NCBI RefSeq assembly: GCF_019578655.1
Contig: NC_063263.1
Span: forward strand, 23,745,001 to 23,809,000
Direction: 5' to 3'
DNA from: Ricinus communis
Lineage: Eukaryota; Streptophyta; Magnoliopsida; Malpighiales; Euphorbiaceae
Length of the DNA: 64,000 bases
This document shows, in pieces, positions 35,170 to 45,769 of this stretch (position 1 is the first letter of the stretch; each line of letters starts with the position of its first letter). The notes beneath the pieces are model-generated. The model saw nothing but the letters and a program-made list of their open reading frames with translations. It made no database searches and was not told the origin of the DNA. Made by a program: the position numbers and the translations under genes.

Positions 35170-36033
35170 AGTATGATATCTATGTAAAAAGGAATTGAGA
35201 AAAAGAAGTCAGGGCATAATTTACGTGGATCACGTGCCAAAAATTGCAAATTCTCTTGCTACCTCGGACGGTGATGTCCATCTGATGGTATAGATACGCA
35301 AGAGCCACAGACCCGTAGTCATAAAAATAGATCTGGTCCAAGTCCCACAGAGAAGCTAGATAATGAAAGTTCAGCGAGTTCCCTGAGTTGTTGAACAAGG
35401 TCGTACATTAGAGGTACACTAGAAAAACTCAGGCCATATGGTCAACTTCTCGAGCATTCTGAGGAATAAAACCACGGTAATAGAGAGGGATGCACTGCAA
35501 TGCATCACGAGTTCTTGAACATCGGCAAGAACTCGAGTAAGTTGATGATAAAGAACTCCTAGGCATCAGAACCTTCCTTTCATAAAAGCACTTTGGAACG
35601 GAGAAATAGTATGCGACAAGACTATCTTTAATCGATTAGTAAGCATCTTGGATACTATTTTGTAAAGTATATTACACAGAAACTACATTTTTTATTTTTA
35701 AAAGACATTTAATACGTCTTTTAGAATTTAGGGGTGGATCGCATCATCGAAAGGCACAAGCGTGCCAAAGAAATCAATGCCAGTAATAGTAGAAAATGAA
35801 ATATGAGAGAGAGTTAGCTCACCAACCTGGGTGTGGAAGGTGTGAGTCGTACCCATCCACCTCTTGAGAAGAGCATAGATTGAAGTATGATTGACCCTCC
35901 CGGTAACCGAGAAGAGTGTGGCCACAAACCGACGAAAGTCGATATCCCTAATCTTGCTCTGAATTGAGCTAGAAAGCTCATTAAACCACTCACACGCGCT
36001 GTAGAAATTTTCGGCGAGCAAGATCGACACCAC
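35170..36033 (-). pseudogene. Plant mobile domain (PMD) ORF fragment, antisense beside LTR G
   Basis: Minus-strand phrases: WFNELSSSIQSKIRDI, LLKRWMGTTHTFHTQVGELT, LSHISFSTITGIDFFG, and after an interruption TTLFNNSGNSLNFHYLASLW with YDYGSVALAYLYHQMD (35.2-35.4 kb). The layout (RW..THTFH..GE.T, later Y.W/YG..ALA.LY) is that of the plant mobile domain, a transposon-derived domain also found in MAIL1/MAIN-type proteins. Several stops and frame changes are present. It lies left of, and antisense to, the 3' LTR of element G. Extra antisense ORFs with this domain are known, as I recall, in some plant gypsy elements. It ends where element C inserted. Confidence 0.65.
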
Positions 36034-36143
36034 ATTACCCTAGAAGGTAAATACAGGTATTTAAATGTCACATGCATACAAAAAGACTTTAAAGAGTTAA
36101 GTATATGTCTATCTAGTGTTATTTTTTGCAAAACAACCTTAAA

Positions 36144-36284
36144 AGTAGGCGAAGAGTTCAATCTAAGCAGGTGAAGTCCTCAATCCAAGTAGGCAAAGTT
36201 CTCAAGCCTAAACAGATGAAGTCTTCAATCTAAGCAGGTGAAGCTCTCAACCTAAGCAGGCGAAGTCCTCAACCCAAGCGTGCG
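36144..36284. repeat. Imperfect ~25 bp tandem repeat, five to six units
   Basis: Units of the form 'taagcaggtgaagtcctcaatcc' follow one another with substitutions. They lie between the PMD fragment and LTR G, a place where plant gypsy elements often carry tandem repeats. Confidence 0.8.
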
Positions 36285-36427
36285 TGGCCCCCACATCAAA
36301 TCAGCAATCAAAGATCAGGCTTACGAAGCGTAACTTCTACAAGTCACATATCCTTTTGTTATATCCTTGATGTCTATGATTTGTCTCAAATTTAATTTAA
36401 CGCATTTGCATGCTCATAGATTTTGAT

Positions 36428-36441
36428 AAACCGGGGGTAGC
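36428..36441 (+). other. Polypurine tract-like sequence of element G
   Basis: AAACCGGGGGTAGC directly precedes the LTR start TGTCAGCACC, as expected for a 3' LTR on the plus strand. Confidence 0.5.
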
Positions 36442-38167
36442 TGTCAGCACCCCTTTTCAATATCTAGATATTGAGGGAAAAATATAAAATACTATGATGA
36501 AAGTTACTACATTCTCGGGTATTGGGAGGTGAAGGAAAGGAGAATAAGAGGCTAGGGTCAAGGTTAATCCAATTGAAATTACCTTTTCTAAATCAATTTG
36601 GACTTAATTGTCATAAAAATTAAATTTGAGGGTCAAAACAGCAGTTTTCATAAGTCTAGGGACCTAATTAAAAATTTTCATAAGTCATTTTTTCAATGAT
36701 TTCACGTCCTAATACAGATTCTAGAAGATTTCATTAACGATAATCATCATTTTTATCGATAATTATTTAAATTTTAAAAATAAAATATGATATTAATCGA
36801 TATATTCCTAAAATCTATTGCCTCCTTTAGGGTTTTCTTTGAAAACCTACATCTATAAACAAAAAGAGGTAATTAGGATTTAGGTTAATAATTAAGAGCT
36901 AAGATTTGACAGTAAGTGACATCGATATTTAAGAGACACTGAGAAATAAAACACAGAAAAAAACCAGAGAGAGAAGAAAGAAAAATATTGTTGTTCATAG
37001 TTGACATCAGAAGGTAACAAGTCATTGAAGAAAGAATCATTTTTGGAAACTATTTCTAAATCGACAGAAGATTTCTCTACATTAGATCCAACATTAGATT
37101 CCTACCCAGTCTTCGACTCAACTGCATCCTCATCACTTGAGACTCACAGATCCATCATTCATGATGATAACCTCAGGGTTCCTCCAATCATACATTTAAC
37201 ATCATCATAAAATCGATTCTTTCGTTCTTTTTTTATTTTCTTTTGGTTATTTATTATAAACATTATTAGGATTTTGATTTATGAGAGTATGACTAGATTA
37301 TGATTTTTGTGAATTTGCATGATTAATTAGATTTTGAATCCAATAATAAGAAATCTAGAGTTTTGAAAGATGATATTTTGTTAATTATGGTTTTAAATCT
37401 AATTAAAAACAATGTTATAGGATTTATGATTATAACTATGTTTTCATTATGTTTAGGTAATTAAATATGTTTAATATAATCATGAATGATTTTCAGTAGT
37501 TTAGGATTTTGATCGATTAATAGACTACTGTTGTTCTTATTTTAATGTCTTTTATTTTATTTTATTTTATTCTAATTAGTTTTACTATCTGTGCATGTGA
37601 AATTCAGCTCTCGGAATGTGAAAATATACTGACGAATGATGAAAATCAGCTTGGAGACCCTAGAGCCAATCAGCTCAATACATAGCCAATTAGCTCTGCA
37701 TTGAGCTGATCGGCTCTCGATTGTTCAAGCCCAATCATTATTTTCTTATTTTGACGATTTTTTATATATTACACCTTCTATAAGGCTAATCAATATAAAT
37801 TGGACTTAAAACCTTAAATCCAAGTAGACTCAGCGGACTTTAGCATGCTTAGTTAAGTTTTGGACTTAATTAGAATTAGGAGCACAATAAATGAGCTTTC
37901 TCATAATAAGTAGTCCATTAGGTCTAAAGGCTAGAAATCAAAAGCATAACCTGTAATTGAACTAGACTAGGTGGGCTACATGCATAATTGATTAGTAAAC
38001 TAGGCTAACAAACTTCAATACGGGCTGGGCTCCAATAAATGAGCTAAACTTAAGTCTATTATGTGTGTTATTTTGTATGCCTGTGTATAAATTGCTTACA
38101 TTAGGAATAATTTGTTAAACAATAAAATTAAAAACTAATATACACAAATAAGGAAGTTGACTTTCAA

Positions 38168-38527
38168 ATTCATCTCTAGACTCTATGGCGAAAGCTTCCT
38201 TATGGAATCTAAGAAATACCACTCAGTAGTACAAGTGTCCCGGTGATTACCCGAGTGGCAACTCCTATCTCTACGCTATTCTTAGTAGACCTGTTCATGG
38301 GCCTGGGTACTCGTCCGCCCGGCCCGATGTCTAGTTTAGTTGGAAAAATTCATCTCTAGACTCTATGGCGAAAGCTTCCTTATGGAATCTAAGAAATACC
38401 ACTCGGTAGTACAAGTGTCCCGGTGATTACCCGAGTGGCAATTCCTATCTCTACGCTATTCTTAGTAGACCTGTTCATGGGCCTGGGTACCCGCCGGCCC
38501 GGCGCGATGTCTAGTTTAGTTGGAAAA
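38168..38527. repeat. 180 bp tandem duplication crossing a MITE border
   Basis: Unit 38168-38347 repeats as 38348-38527 with only a handful of substitutions. Each unit holds LTR G sequence, the 8 bp MITE target site ATTCTTAG, and the first ~60 bp of the MITE. The duplication therefore happened after the MITE inserted. Confidence 0.9.
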
Positions 38528-38857
38528 AAAAGAAATGTCATACCTAGCACTCAAACCTGTGACCTTCAACTTATAATTAAAGTGTTATATACCACTTAGC
38601 TACTTATTATTTTTGTTTATAATTTTATTGTTATTAATAATATATTAAACAAAATAAAACCCTAAATCTAAATATAACTGCAATTTGGGACAGGTTTAAT
38701 AATTGGCCGAGCCGGGTCGGATTTTTCAAAAAATTTCGGGCTCGGGCTTGGGCTCAGAGATATTAAAAAATTCCCGGGCCTGGGCAGACTCGGGCTTGTC
38801 CAAAATCAAGTCAGGCCCGGCCCGAGCTCGCCCAGGCCCGGCCCATGAACATGTCTA
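38466..38857. mobile_element. hAT-type MITE
   Basis: Terminal inverted repeats TAGACCTGTTCATGGGCC and GGCCCATGAACATGTCTA, with an 8 bp TSD ATTCTTAG at 38458-38465 and 38858-38865 (a third copy at 38278-38285 comes from the tandem duplication). About 392 bp, GC-rich near both ends ('gggcccggcc'-type repeats), no ORF. An 8 bp TSD is the hAT signature. Confidence 0.85.
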
Positions 38858-38959
38858 ATTCTTAGTGACTAGTTAGCATGTTTCTTATTATGTTGAAAAG
38901 CCTTACAATGCCGTAGTCGCTAAAAACACTTGGATGCGCACTAGAAACCGCCATCCACA

Positions 38960-39940
38960 GTAAACATATACATTTTGCTCCTGAACATTTTTTGAGTTGA
39001 ATTCTATTCTATTTTAAAAACTTTTAAATACTTAAAATATAATATTATATGCCAAACATATATATTTATTGTTCAACTTTTGTTGAATTTATATTTTATT
39101 TACTTTAAAAAATATTGAGATACCTAACATATGCTTAATGGATACTATTTTTAGTAAAATATATATTTTATGCTATTATTTTCTTTATTTTATAAATATT
39201 TCACATTCTTTTTAGCTTTTTAAAGTTTTTATAAATACTCTAAATATTAACTAAATTATTCATTTAAATTTAATATTAAAATAAATTAATATTTTATATC
39301 ATTAGTAGTTAATCACAAATATAATTAAAAGATAATATATATTTTATTTAGTTCATGTGAAAGGTATACTAAATATGTATTCTTTTTTTCAATATTTACA
39401 CAACATATACTATTTTTCATCTTATACTAATTTATCTCATTTTCATATATGATATTCTCCGTATATCTCTAAATCTTTAAATTATTAAAAAAAATTTAAA
39501 TTTATTTATTTATCTATGCATTACTAATATCATAAAATCGAACAAAATGTATTCATAAAAATTAAAGTATTTATATTAATTATTTATTAAAAATATTATC
39601 GTATATACATATATATATATATATATATTAAAAATATATTTAATATATATTATTTTATCTGAAAAATTAAATTAAATTAAATATTTTTATAGGTAAACTA
39701 TATTTCAAGATATTTTATAAATAATATTTTATTTTTATATACGAATTTTTTTATAATTTTATAATTTCTTTAGCAGTTAAATTGAGATAATTATTTTATG
39801 TTTAACGTGGCATTTATGTAAAAGAAAAGAAAAAAAAGGAGTAAGATTCATCAAGGTCAAAAGGCTAATTTAATTGGAAAAGCGATCGGTGACGAGGAAC
39901 CGTTTTCTTTTTCCCGTAGCGTAAGCAGGTGTGACAACTT
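38960..39940. other. AT-rich intergenic region
   Basis: Extremely AT-rich with a (TA)n tract at about 39606-39628. No gene, RNA or element borders recognised. Confidence 0.6.
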
Positions 39941-39969
39941 TCGTGGAAAGATCTAGAGAACTAAAGCCG

Positions 39970-39982
39970 TTCTAGAGTATTC
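39970..39982 (+). promoter_or_regulatory. Heat-shock-element-like site upstream of the DnaJ gene
   Basis: TTCTAGAGTATTC fits alternating TTCnnGAnnnTTC modules, and further TTC and GAA half-sites lie just upstream (39948-39970). It is about 75 bp before the TATA box. Heat-shock factors bind such arrays; function here is inferred from sequence and gene identity. Confidence 0.45.
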
Positions 39983-40046
39983 TTAACAAAAGACCCCATG
40001 GAGGAAGGCTTCAATCTCAACCGTCCATCCTTAAACCCGTCACCCC

Positions 40047-40056
40047 TATATATAAA
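40047..40056 (+). promoter_or_regulatory. TATA box of the DnaJ gene
   Basis: TATATATAAA in a C-rich setting (cacccctatatataaag), about 165 bp upstream of the start codon. It predicts a transcription start near 40080 and a 5' leader of about 130 nt. Confidence 0.65.
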
Positions 40057-40213
40057 GTCTCGTCGTCTTTTGTCCTGAGTCATGTGAAAAAGGCACAATT
40101 CTTCTTCAATGTTCATTGCGTGTCCAGAGTCTTCTTAAATTTGGGTTCTGTGGTTCTGTGGTTCTGTTTGTTTTGTGTAATTGTTTTGATTTACTAAAAG
40201 AAAGAAGAAGGAG

Positions 40214-42346
40214 ATGTTTGGGAGGGCGCCAAAGAAAAGTGATAATACAAAGTACTATGAAATATTGGGAGTATCAAAGAATGCTACTCAGGATGATTTG
40301 AAAAAGGCTTACAAGAGAGCTGCTATCAAGAACCATCCTGATAAGGGAGGTGATCCTGAGAAGGTAAATTAATTTTTTTCTTAGCTAAAATAGGAGCCCT
40401 TTACTAATATGGTATTATTTTTATTTTTTGCTCGTTGGAGAGTATTCCTGTGGCTTGGTTTTTGGAAGTTAATTTAAATGCTTAGTTTCTACGCTTGAGT
40501 GATTTATATGAGGAAATTGATTGAGAAGAGAAAATTATCTGATAAGAATTTGGAATTTGAATTTAATTCAATTAACTGCTTAGGATTGGTGGCGACTGAA
40601 TGTTTTGTTGATTTCTAAAGAGAGATTTTTTTTTTCTTTCTGTGTATTTGATGATAGTTTGGTTATTGAGAATTCGTAAATAGGCTTGATCTTGTGCTTG
40701 TTACTGGGGCTTCCTGTCCATCTGTTTGATGGTTTAGTATAAAGGGTTGCTGTAACTATGGGTGATGTGAAACTTAGTTTCACCATTTTGTTTGTCTTGT
40801 TTGATATGATGTTATTGAAGTCATGTGTTTAAGGGGTTGAGGACTGAGAGTTGATGTTGTTGGATTATGCTATTGCAGTTCAAAGAGCTAGCTCAGGCTT
40901 ATGAGGTCTTGAGTGATCCTGAGAAACGTGAGATCTATGATCAATATGGTGAAGATGCCCTTAAGGAAGGAATGGGTGGTGGCGGTGCTGGCCATAACCC
41001 ATTTGACATTTTTGAATCCTTCTTTGGTGGGAGTCCCTTTGGAGGTATGGGCAATATGACTTCTTTGTTATGTAATTATATTGATTTTTGTTTATGTTGT
41101 ATCATCTGCAAGTTGAGTGCGAGCTGAATTGTGCTTGATCTTGTATAGGTGGCAGTAGTCGAGGAGGAAGGAGGCAGAGACGAGGAGAAGATGTGGTTCA
41201 TCCTTTGAAGGTTTCTTTGGAGGATCTCTATCTTGGTACAATCAAGAAGCTCTCCCTGTCTCGCAATATGATATGTGCAAAGTGCAATGGGTGAGTTTAA
41301 TTTTGTTTCTGCTGATGATCATTTGTTCATTCTTTTTTATTGCTATGATGTTGCTGACATGAAGACCCCTTTGATGCAGCAAGGGGTCAAAATCTGGAGC
41401 TTCTATGAAGTGTTCTGGTTGCCAGGGCACTGGTATGAAGGTCTCAATAAGGCAGCTTGGCCCATCAATGATCCAACAGATGCAGCATGCTTGCAATGAA
41501 TGCAAGGGGACTGGTGAATCAATTAGCGAGAAGGACAGATGCACGCAATGCAAGGGAGAGAAGGTTGTCCCTGAAAAGAAGGTGTTGGAAGTGATTGTAG
41601 AGAAGGGCATGCAGCATGGTCAGAAAATCACATTCCCTGGTGAAGCTGATGAAGCGGTATGTTGTCCATAATTAAGCCTTGAAACTCTGTGCTGTACTTG
41701 AGAGTATTGCTGGACTAAATCTCAATGTTTGGTGTTTTGCAGCCTGACACAATTACTGGTGATATAGTTTTTGTCCTTCAGCAAAAGGATCATCCAAAGT
41801 TCAAGAGAAAGGAAGATGACCTTGTTGTGGATCACAATCTTTCTCTCACAGAGGCTCTTTGTGGCTTCCAATTTGTATTAACTCATTTGGATGGGCGGCA
41901 GCTTCTTATCAAATCAACCCCAGGGGAAGTTGTGAAGCCTGGTAGGTTAATAAATTCAACTGATTTGAACTTGTTTATTCCTAAATTTTCTTTTGGGTAT
42001 CTGATCATATCTGCCATTTGCAGGCTCATTCAAGGCAATCAATGATGAGGGTATGCCAATGTACCAGAGGCCATTCATGAAGGGGAAGCTATACATACAT
42101 TTCAATGTGGACTTCCCTGATTCTTTGACTGCAGATCAGGTTAAAGCACTCGAGGCAATTTTGCCTCTGAGGTCATCAACTCAATTGACTGACATGGAGC
42201 TGGATGAGTGTGAGGAAACTACACTTCATGATGTTAATATGGAAGAGGAGATGAGAAGGAAGCAGCAGCAAGCTCAGCAGGAAGCATACGATGAGGATGA
42301 CGACATGCCTAGTGGCGCACAGAGGGTTCAGTGTGCCCAGCAGTGA
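40214..42346 (+). CDS. DNAJ: Type I DnaJ/HSP40 co-chaperone (ANJ1/J2/J3 type), six exons
   Basis: Exons 40214-40363, 40879-41044, 41149-41290, 41380-41656, 41743-41941 and 42024-42346 total 1257 nt, 418 residues. All introns are GT-AG and frame-consistent. The start [11 protein letters not shown] is typical of the family. J domain: residues about 11-75 with HPD at 41-43. Gly/Phe-rich linker: about 85-115. Zinc-finger region 148-214 with four CxxCxGx(G/K) repeats (first cysteines at 148, 164, 191, 207). C-terminal substrate-binding domains follow, then an acidic Gln-rich tail ending in CAQQ (415-418), a farnesylation box. It stimulates HSP70 ATPase activity and delivers substrates in the cytosol and at membranes. 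It looks intact and functional. The HSE-like site suggests heat induction. Confidence 0.95.
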
Positions 42347-43082
42347 TTGAACTGAATCTAGCAGGCTAATTTTCTGTTAAAACTAATTTAGGAAATCGAA
42401 ATATAATTACACAATCAATTTGTGAGATGTGATGATCTCGAAAACTTTCAGGCGATGAAATTAATGGAACTTATATTTAGTTGTGTTGCTTTTTTGTGGT
42501 GGAATCGCAATGTGCTTTTGCTCTGGCTTTTTCCTCAATTCAGTGTTGTTGTCTCTGGCTTTTCCTTTTGATTTGTGGTTGTAACTGGGTATCTACTGAT
42601 AGTGAAAAAGGGCGTGGGATGAGAATCTGCTGCTGCAGAACGAGAAACTAACCTCTTACCACTTACCATAAAAAGCAAGAGAAAACAGGGATCCCTTTAA
42701 AATTGTACAGTTCAAGCTGCAGCTTCAAATGTATATGGAAGTATAATCTTTTCCTGTTGGTAGTGTGAGATAGTCATGCAAACAATAAGACTATTAGGTA
42801 GTAAAGTAGCACCGCCAAAGGCTGATCCTTGGCGTCCAATCCTAATTGCCTGACAGGAACTCACATTTATGGACAAAGAAACTCTTTTCGCGAGTGGCAG
42901 ATTTCCATGTCAGCTGAACCCTTTGATTGTCAATAGATTATTGAGCTCCGTCCGGAAGATCTAGTCCTTCGTCCTAACTGAAGTTGCATGAACGCAAAAA
43001 ATATAACATATTGATAATTATATAATTGATTATTATAAATCAAGAAAGAAATAATAAAATTAAAAGAACAAAAGAAAACAAA

Positions 43083-43113
<31 letters not shown>

Positions 43114-43480
43114 TAATAAAAATAAATATATAGTGATTTTTAAATATAAATTAATTAAAAATAAAAATATTCATATAATAAAAAAATTATATAATAGAAA
43201 AAGTTAAAAATTATTATAGACAGAAAACAAAATAAATAGAACAATACTAAAAAAATTTGTCAAAGTAGAAAATTCAATAAATGAAAAATAAATCAAAAAT
43301 TTTCTTAAGATTTAGAAAAAATAAAAAATATAAAAATAATAGAAAATATTGAAAGATGTCCAACATGAAAATGTATTTCATTTTAGACTTTCTATACAAT
43401 TTAAAATCGACTATAAAAATGAGATTTATCGGATTTAATTAAAATCAAAAGGCGAATATTCTATGTATTTGATTGAGTGA
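42347..43480. other. 3' flank of the DnaJ gene and AT-rich spacer
   Basis: The first 250-300 bp probably hold the DnaJ 3' UTR. An AT microsatellite stands at 43091-43114. The stretch 42620-42960 is less AT-rich and could be a remnant of something older, but no protein was recognised. Confidence 0.5.
43091..43114. repeat. (AT)n microsatellite
   Basis: A run of about a dozen AT units following a poly-A tract. Confidence 0.9.
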
Positions 43481-43483
43481 ATG

Positions 43484-43735
43484 ATGATTTCATTTCATAA
43501 GCTTCTCTGCCATGTGCATTGATTACAAGGCAAACATTCCACATAGTTCGAAATCTATTGTAACAGATTTTCTAACTACATTTTTGGCGAAAAATATGTT
43601 TTGGTCATAGTTGACCTGTTGACTTTGTAACCACTCCACACTTGCTTGAATGCTGAGCTGACCTTGCACACTTGAACAACTGCAACAGAGATACTCTTCA
43701 TCTTCGAGCTAGCTGAGTTGGCGGCAACAGGACAC
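43484..43735 (-). repeat. Copia LTR-like fragment, left inverted arm
   Basis: Its reverse complement aligns with 47053-47320 over about 250 bp, including 'aagatgaagagtatctctgt', 'ggttacaaagtcaa' and 'cttatgaaatgaaatcatca'. The phrase 'ccttgtaatcaat' and the surrounding layout resemble the U5 half of a copia LTR. The two arms face each other across about 3.3 kb. Confidence 0.75.
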
Positions 43736-43965
43736 ATTTAAAGCTATAGTAATAATAACATAAATTGTCACTAAAATCAAACAATAAGAAGCTTAGATAA
43801 TCCACTTCAAATTCAAGCACATCCAACGTTTTCAGTCATTAAAACATCAAAAGAAAGAGCCCCAACTACCACCAGTAAAATAATTAACTAGTCGACTTCT
43901 AGAGAAGAAGAGAAAAAGAAAGGAGTGCTACGACTTACTGGACACAATATACCTAAAGACATAGC

Positions 43966-44166
43966 TGTTGGACCACTTTTGTTAGAGAGGGGAAGGAAAT
44001 AAACAACATAAACATAATACAAGGATAAATTCTTCTTGAAAAGTGGGAGATATATCACAAATATATATTTAGACATTTAACATAACCATAGACTGTTCAT
44101 ATACTCCTTAACAACTAATGATTTTAAAAATGACAATAGTAAATATTTAAGTTTATATTTTCAATA
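43966..44166 (-). mobile_element. 3' LTR of the compact element (internally deleted)
   Basis: Starts TGTTGGACCACTTTTGTTAG on the plus strand and ends TTTTCAATA, matching the other LTR at both ends but lacking about 170 bp from its middle. Confidence 0.75.
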
Positions 44167-44189
44167 CTTCTCTTTAAACTTAAATTATT

Positions 44190-44664
44190 CTAAAATTGAT
44201 AATATTTGCTTGGTCCACATCTAGGAGAAAAATCTCGAACCACACAAACTCTTAAACCTTGATTTGAACTTGATTTACAAATCTCTCTGGCTCCTTCCTT
44301 CATATGCTTCAAATAATCTAATTCTTCAATATCCTCAAGTTTTAATTTCAAAGCATTATGAGCTATCTTGAGACTATCCAATTCATCTTGGATATAAGAC
44401 AAGTATTTTGCATTAACATCTTCTATGACAATGTTATACAAATCCTTCAAATGTTTTATCACGCGTAGAGCTGCTTTTATTCTCTGCATTCTTTTTTGTA
44501 AATGATTTATAGCCATACTGAACACGCTTTCCCAACTTATCTTCAAATTCAACTTTTGCTAAAAAGGTTGGTTGATGATGTTTTCTAAATTTCTCACATG
44601 AATAAGTTGTTGGATATAGATTTAGCTTTTCAAGAATTTCCTTGAGTAATATCTTAAATGGCAC
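44190..44664 (-). pseudogene. dsRNA-binding-domain-like ORF inside the compact LTR element
   Basis: Minus strand. The first part reads LLKEILEKLNL, then CEKFRKHHQPTFLAKVEFED, then YGYKSFTKKNAENK; after one extra A in an A run (near 44488) the sequence continues AALRVIKHLKDLYN. Together these match the alpha-beta-beta-beta-alpha layout of a double-stranded-RNA-binding domain: a helix, (H)xPxFxxxVxF, then a K(K)xAExxAAxxxxxHL second helix. A coiled-coil-prone stretch follows (IQDELDSLKIAHNALKLKLE), and the end VVRDFSPRCGPS faintly recalls a motif in plant SUVH proteins. Upstream on the same strand (44710-44900) is a Lys/Ser-rich frame ending at a GAG/GTAAG-type splice donor. Broken by the single-base shift and without a proper ATG. 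The origin is unknown. Confidence 0.55.
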
Positions 44665-44954
44665 AGTTACAGTAATGATATAATATTCTTCATATTTACA
44701 GTTGTTGCTATAACTTTACTATCTTCAATAAGATTTTTTTTCTTACCTCACTTTGTCACAAACGATTTGCGTTTTGGAGTCTTTTCTTTTGACTTTTCTT
44801 TCTCAACAGATATCTTCCTCTTGAAGCTGAAAAACTCTTTCTTCACTATCTCAACAGGTTTCTTCACGGAGAATCTGGAATGCAATCCTTTCTTTTCTTG
44901 TTTCACTCTCGACTCTCACCTTTCTTCTTTTTTGGCCTACAGGATTTTCAAGCT

Positions 44955-44966
44955 CTGATATCACTT
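44955..44966 (-). other. Primer binding site of the compact element
   Basis: Minus strand TGATATCAGAGC, a one-base variant of TGGTATCAGAGC, three to four bases from the 5' LTR. Confidence 0.7.
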
Positions 44967-45333
44967 TGTTGGACCACTTTTGTTAGAAAGGAGAATGAGA
45001 TAAACATAATAAACATAACACAAGGATAAATTCTTAAAGAGAGGGAGATATATCATAAATATATATTTTATAATAAAGCACACAAGAGATCATTCTATCT
45101 CTTACAAGAGATAGCTTCTCACTTCTACCAAATTATTAACCTTATAAACTATTTATAATAACACCTATATGACTCTTCACTTACAAACTTAAATACTCAT
45201 ATTCATGACACTTAATAATCTAACCTTCATATACTTAGAACTTGAATATAATCATAGACTCTTCACATACTCTTTAACAACTAATGACTCTAGAAATGAC
45301 AATAGTAAATATTTAAGTTTACCGTTTTCAACA
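44967..45333 (-). mobile_element. 5' LTR of the compact element
   Basis: 367 bp; plus-strand ends TGTTGGACCACT and GTTTTCAACA, giving the inverted TGTTG/CAACA termini. Confidence 0.78.
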
Positions 45334-45338
45334 ATAGC

Positions 45339-45769
45339 TCGCTAGAGATGAAGAGTCGTGACATTGAGGAGGAAGTGATTGAGTTTGCAACTCATCAAGT
45401 GAAGGAAACTAGAGGTTGCAACTCATCGATGACTGAGATAAGTAGCATAGTTTTCTTTTGAGCATTTTCGTCAAACATGTTATAGTTTATTTTGCTTATT
45501 TACTTTTTAAATTAATTAATACATCAGCTGCTACTGGTGGCAGTGGAGGTTGTTAATGTTTGGTTAAGAATAAAGAAAAAGAAAGAATGATATGCGTGTG
45601 GGTATGGTGGTGGATGGATAATACATGGTGATGGCAGTGATAGGTGGGTAGCGATGGTGTTTGTAGTGTGTTGGATTTTTATGTGGCAGTGGCGGTAAGG
45701 TGGATTAGAGATGATGTTGTGTTGCTAAGTTGACTGTTATTTACTCCAACACCACAGATTTTGAGGTCA
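45339..45769. other. Spacer between the compact element and the copia remnant
   Basis: Includes a GT/GG-rich stretch at 45530-45720 (many 'ggtggtg'-type phrases). No coding signal recognised. Confidence 0.45.

Larger units (their letters stand above)
36442..38959 (+). mobile_element. 3' LTR of element G (with MITE and duplication inside)
   Basis: Begins TGTCAGCACCCC and ends ACCGCCATCCACA. The start matches 61037 and following, and the inner and end parts match the reverse complement of 61546-62838, which defines both termini. It is lengthened by a 180 bp tandem duplication and a 392 bp hAT MITE. A run of open codons at 37001-37210 has no recognisable domain. No PBS follows 38959, so this is the 3' LTR of an element whose body lay to the left and was mostly lost around insertion of C. 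Confidence 0.68.
43966..45333 (-). mobile_element. Compact LTR retroelement (TRIM-like) carrying a dsRNA-binding-like ORF
   Basis: 1368 bp, flanked by ATAGC on both sides (43961-43965 and 45334-45338). Plus-strand ends are TGTTGGACCAC and TTTTCAACA. The LTRs are 43966-44166 and 44967-45333, sharing their first ~90 and last ~75 bp; the former has an internal deletion of about 170 bp. On the minus strand TGATATCAGAGC follows the 5' LTR, a near match to the initiator-tRNA-Met PBS, and AAAGAGAAG abuts the 3' LTR as a polypurine tract. The internal ~800 bp has no gag or pol, but codes for a lysine-rich stretch and a dsRBD-like module. Confidence 0.8.

Noticed and set aside
36144..36284. Regularly spaced repeats resembling a CRISPR array
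   Set aside because: Units are directly adjacent and imperfect with no unique spacers, and the window is plant nuclear DNA; this is a tandem repeat of a retroelement.
37001..37210. Ser/Thr-rich 69-codon plus-strand frame
   Set aside because: Located within LTR G, without domain or conservation evidence; probably the LTR leader.
40580..40786. Minus-strand frame inside the DnaJ gene
   Set aside because: It is in intron 1 of the DnaJ gene and has no coding character.
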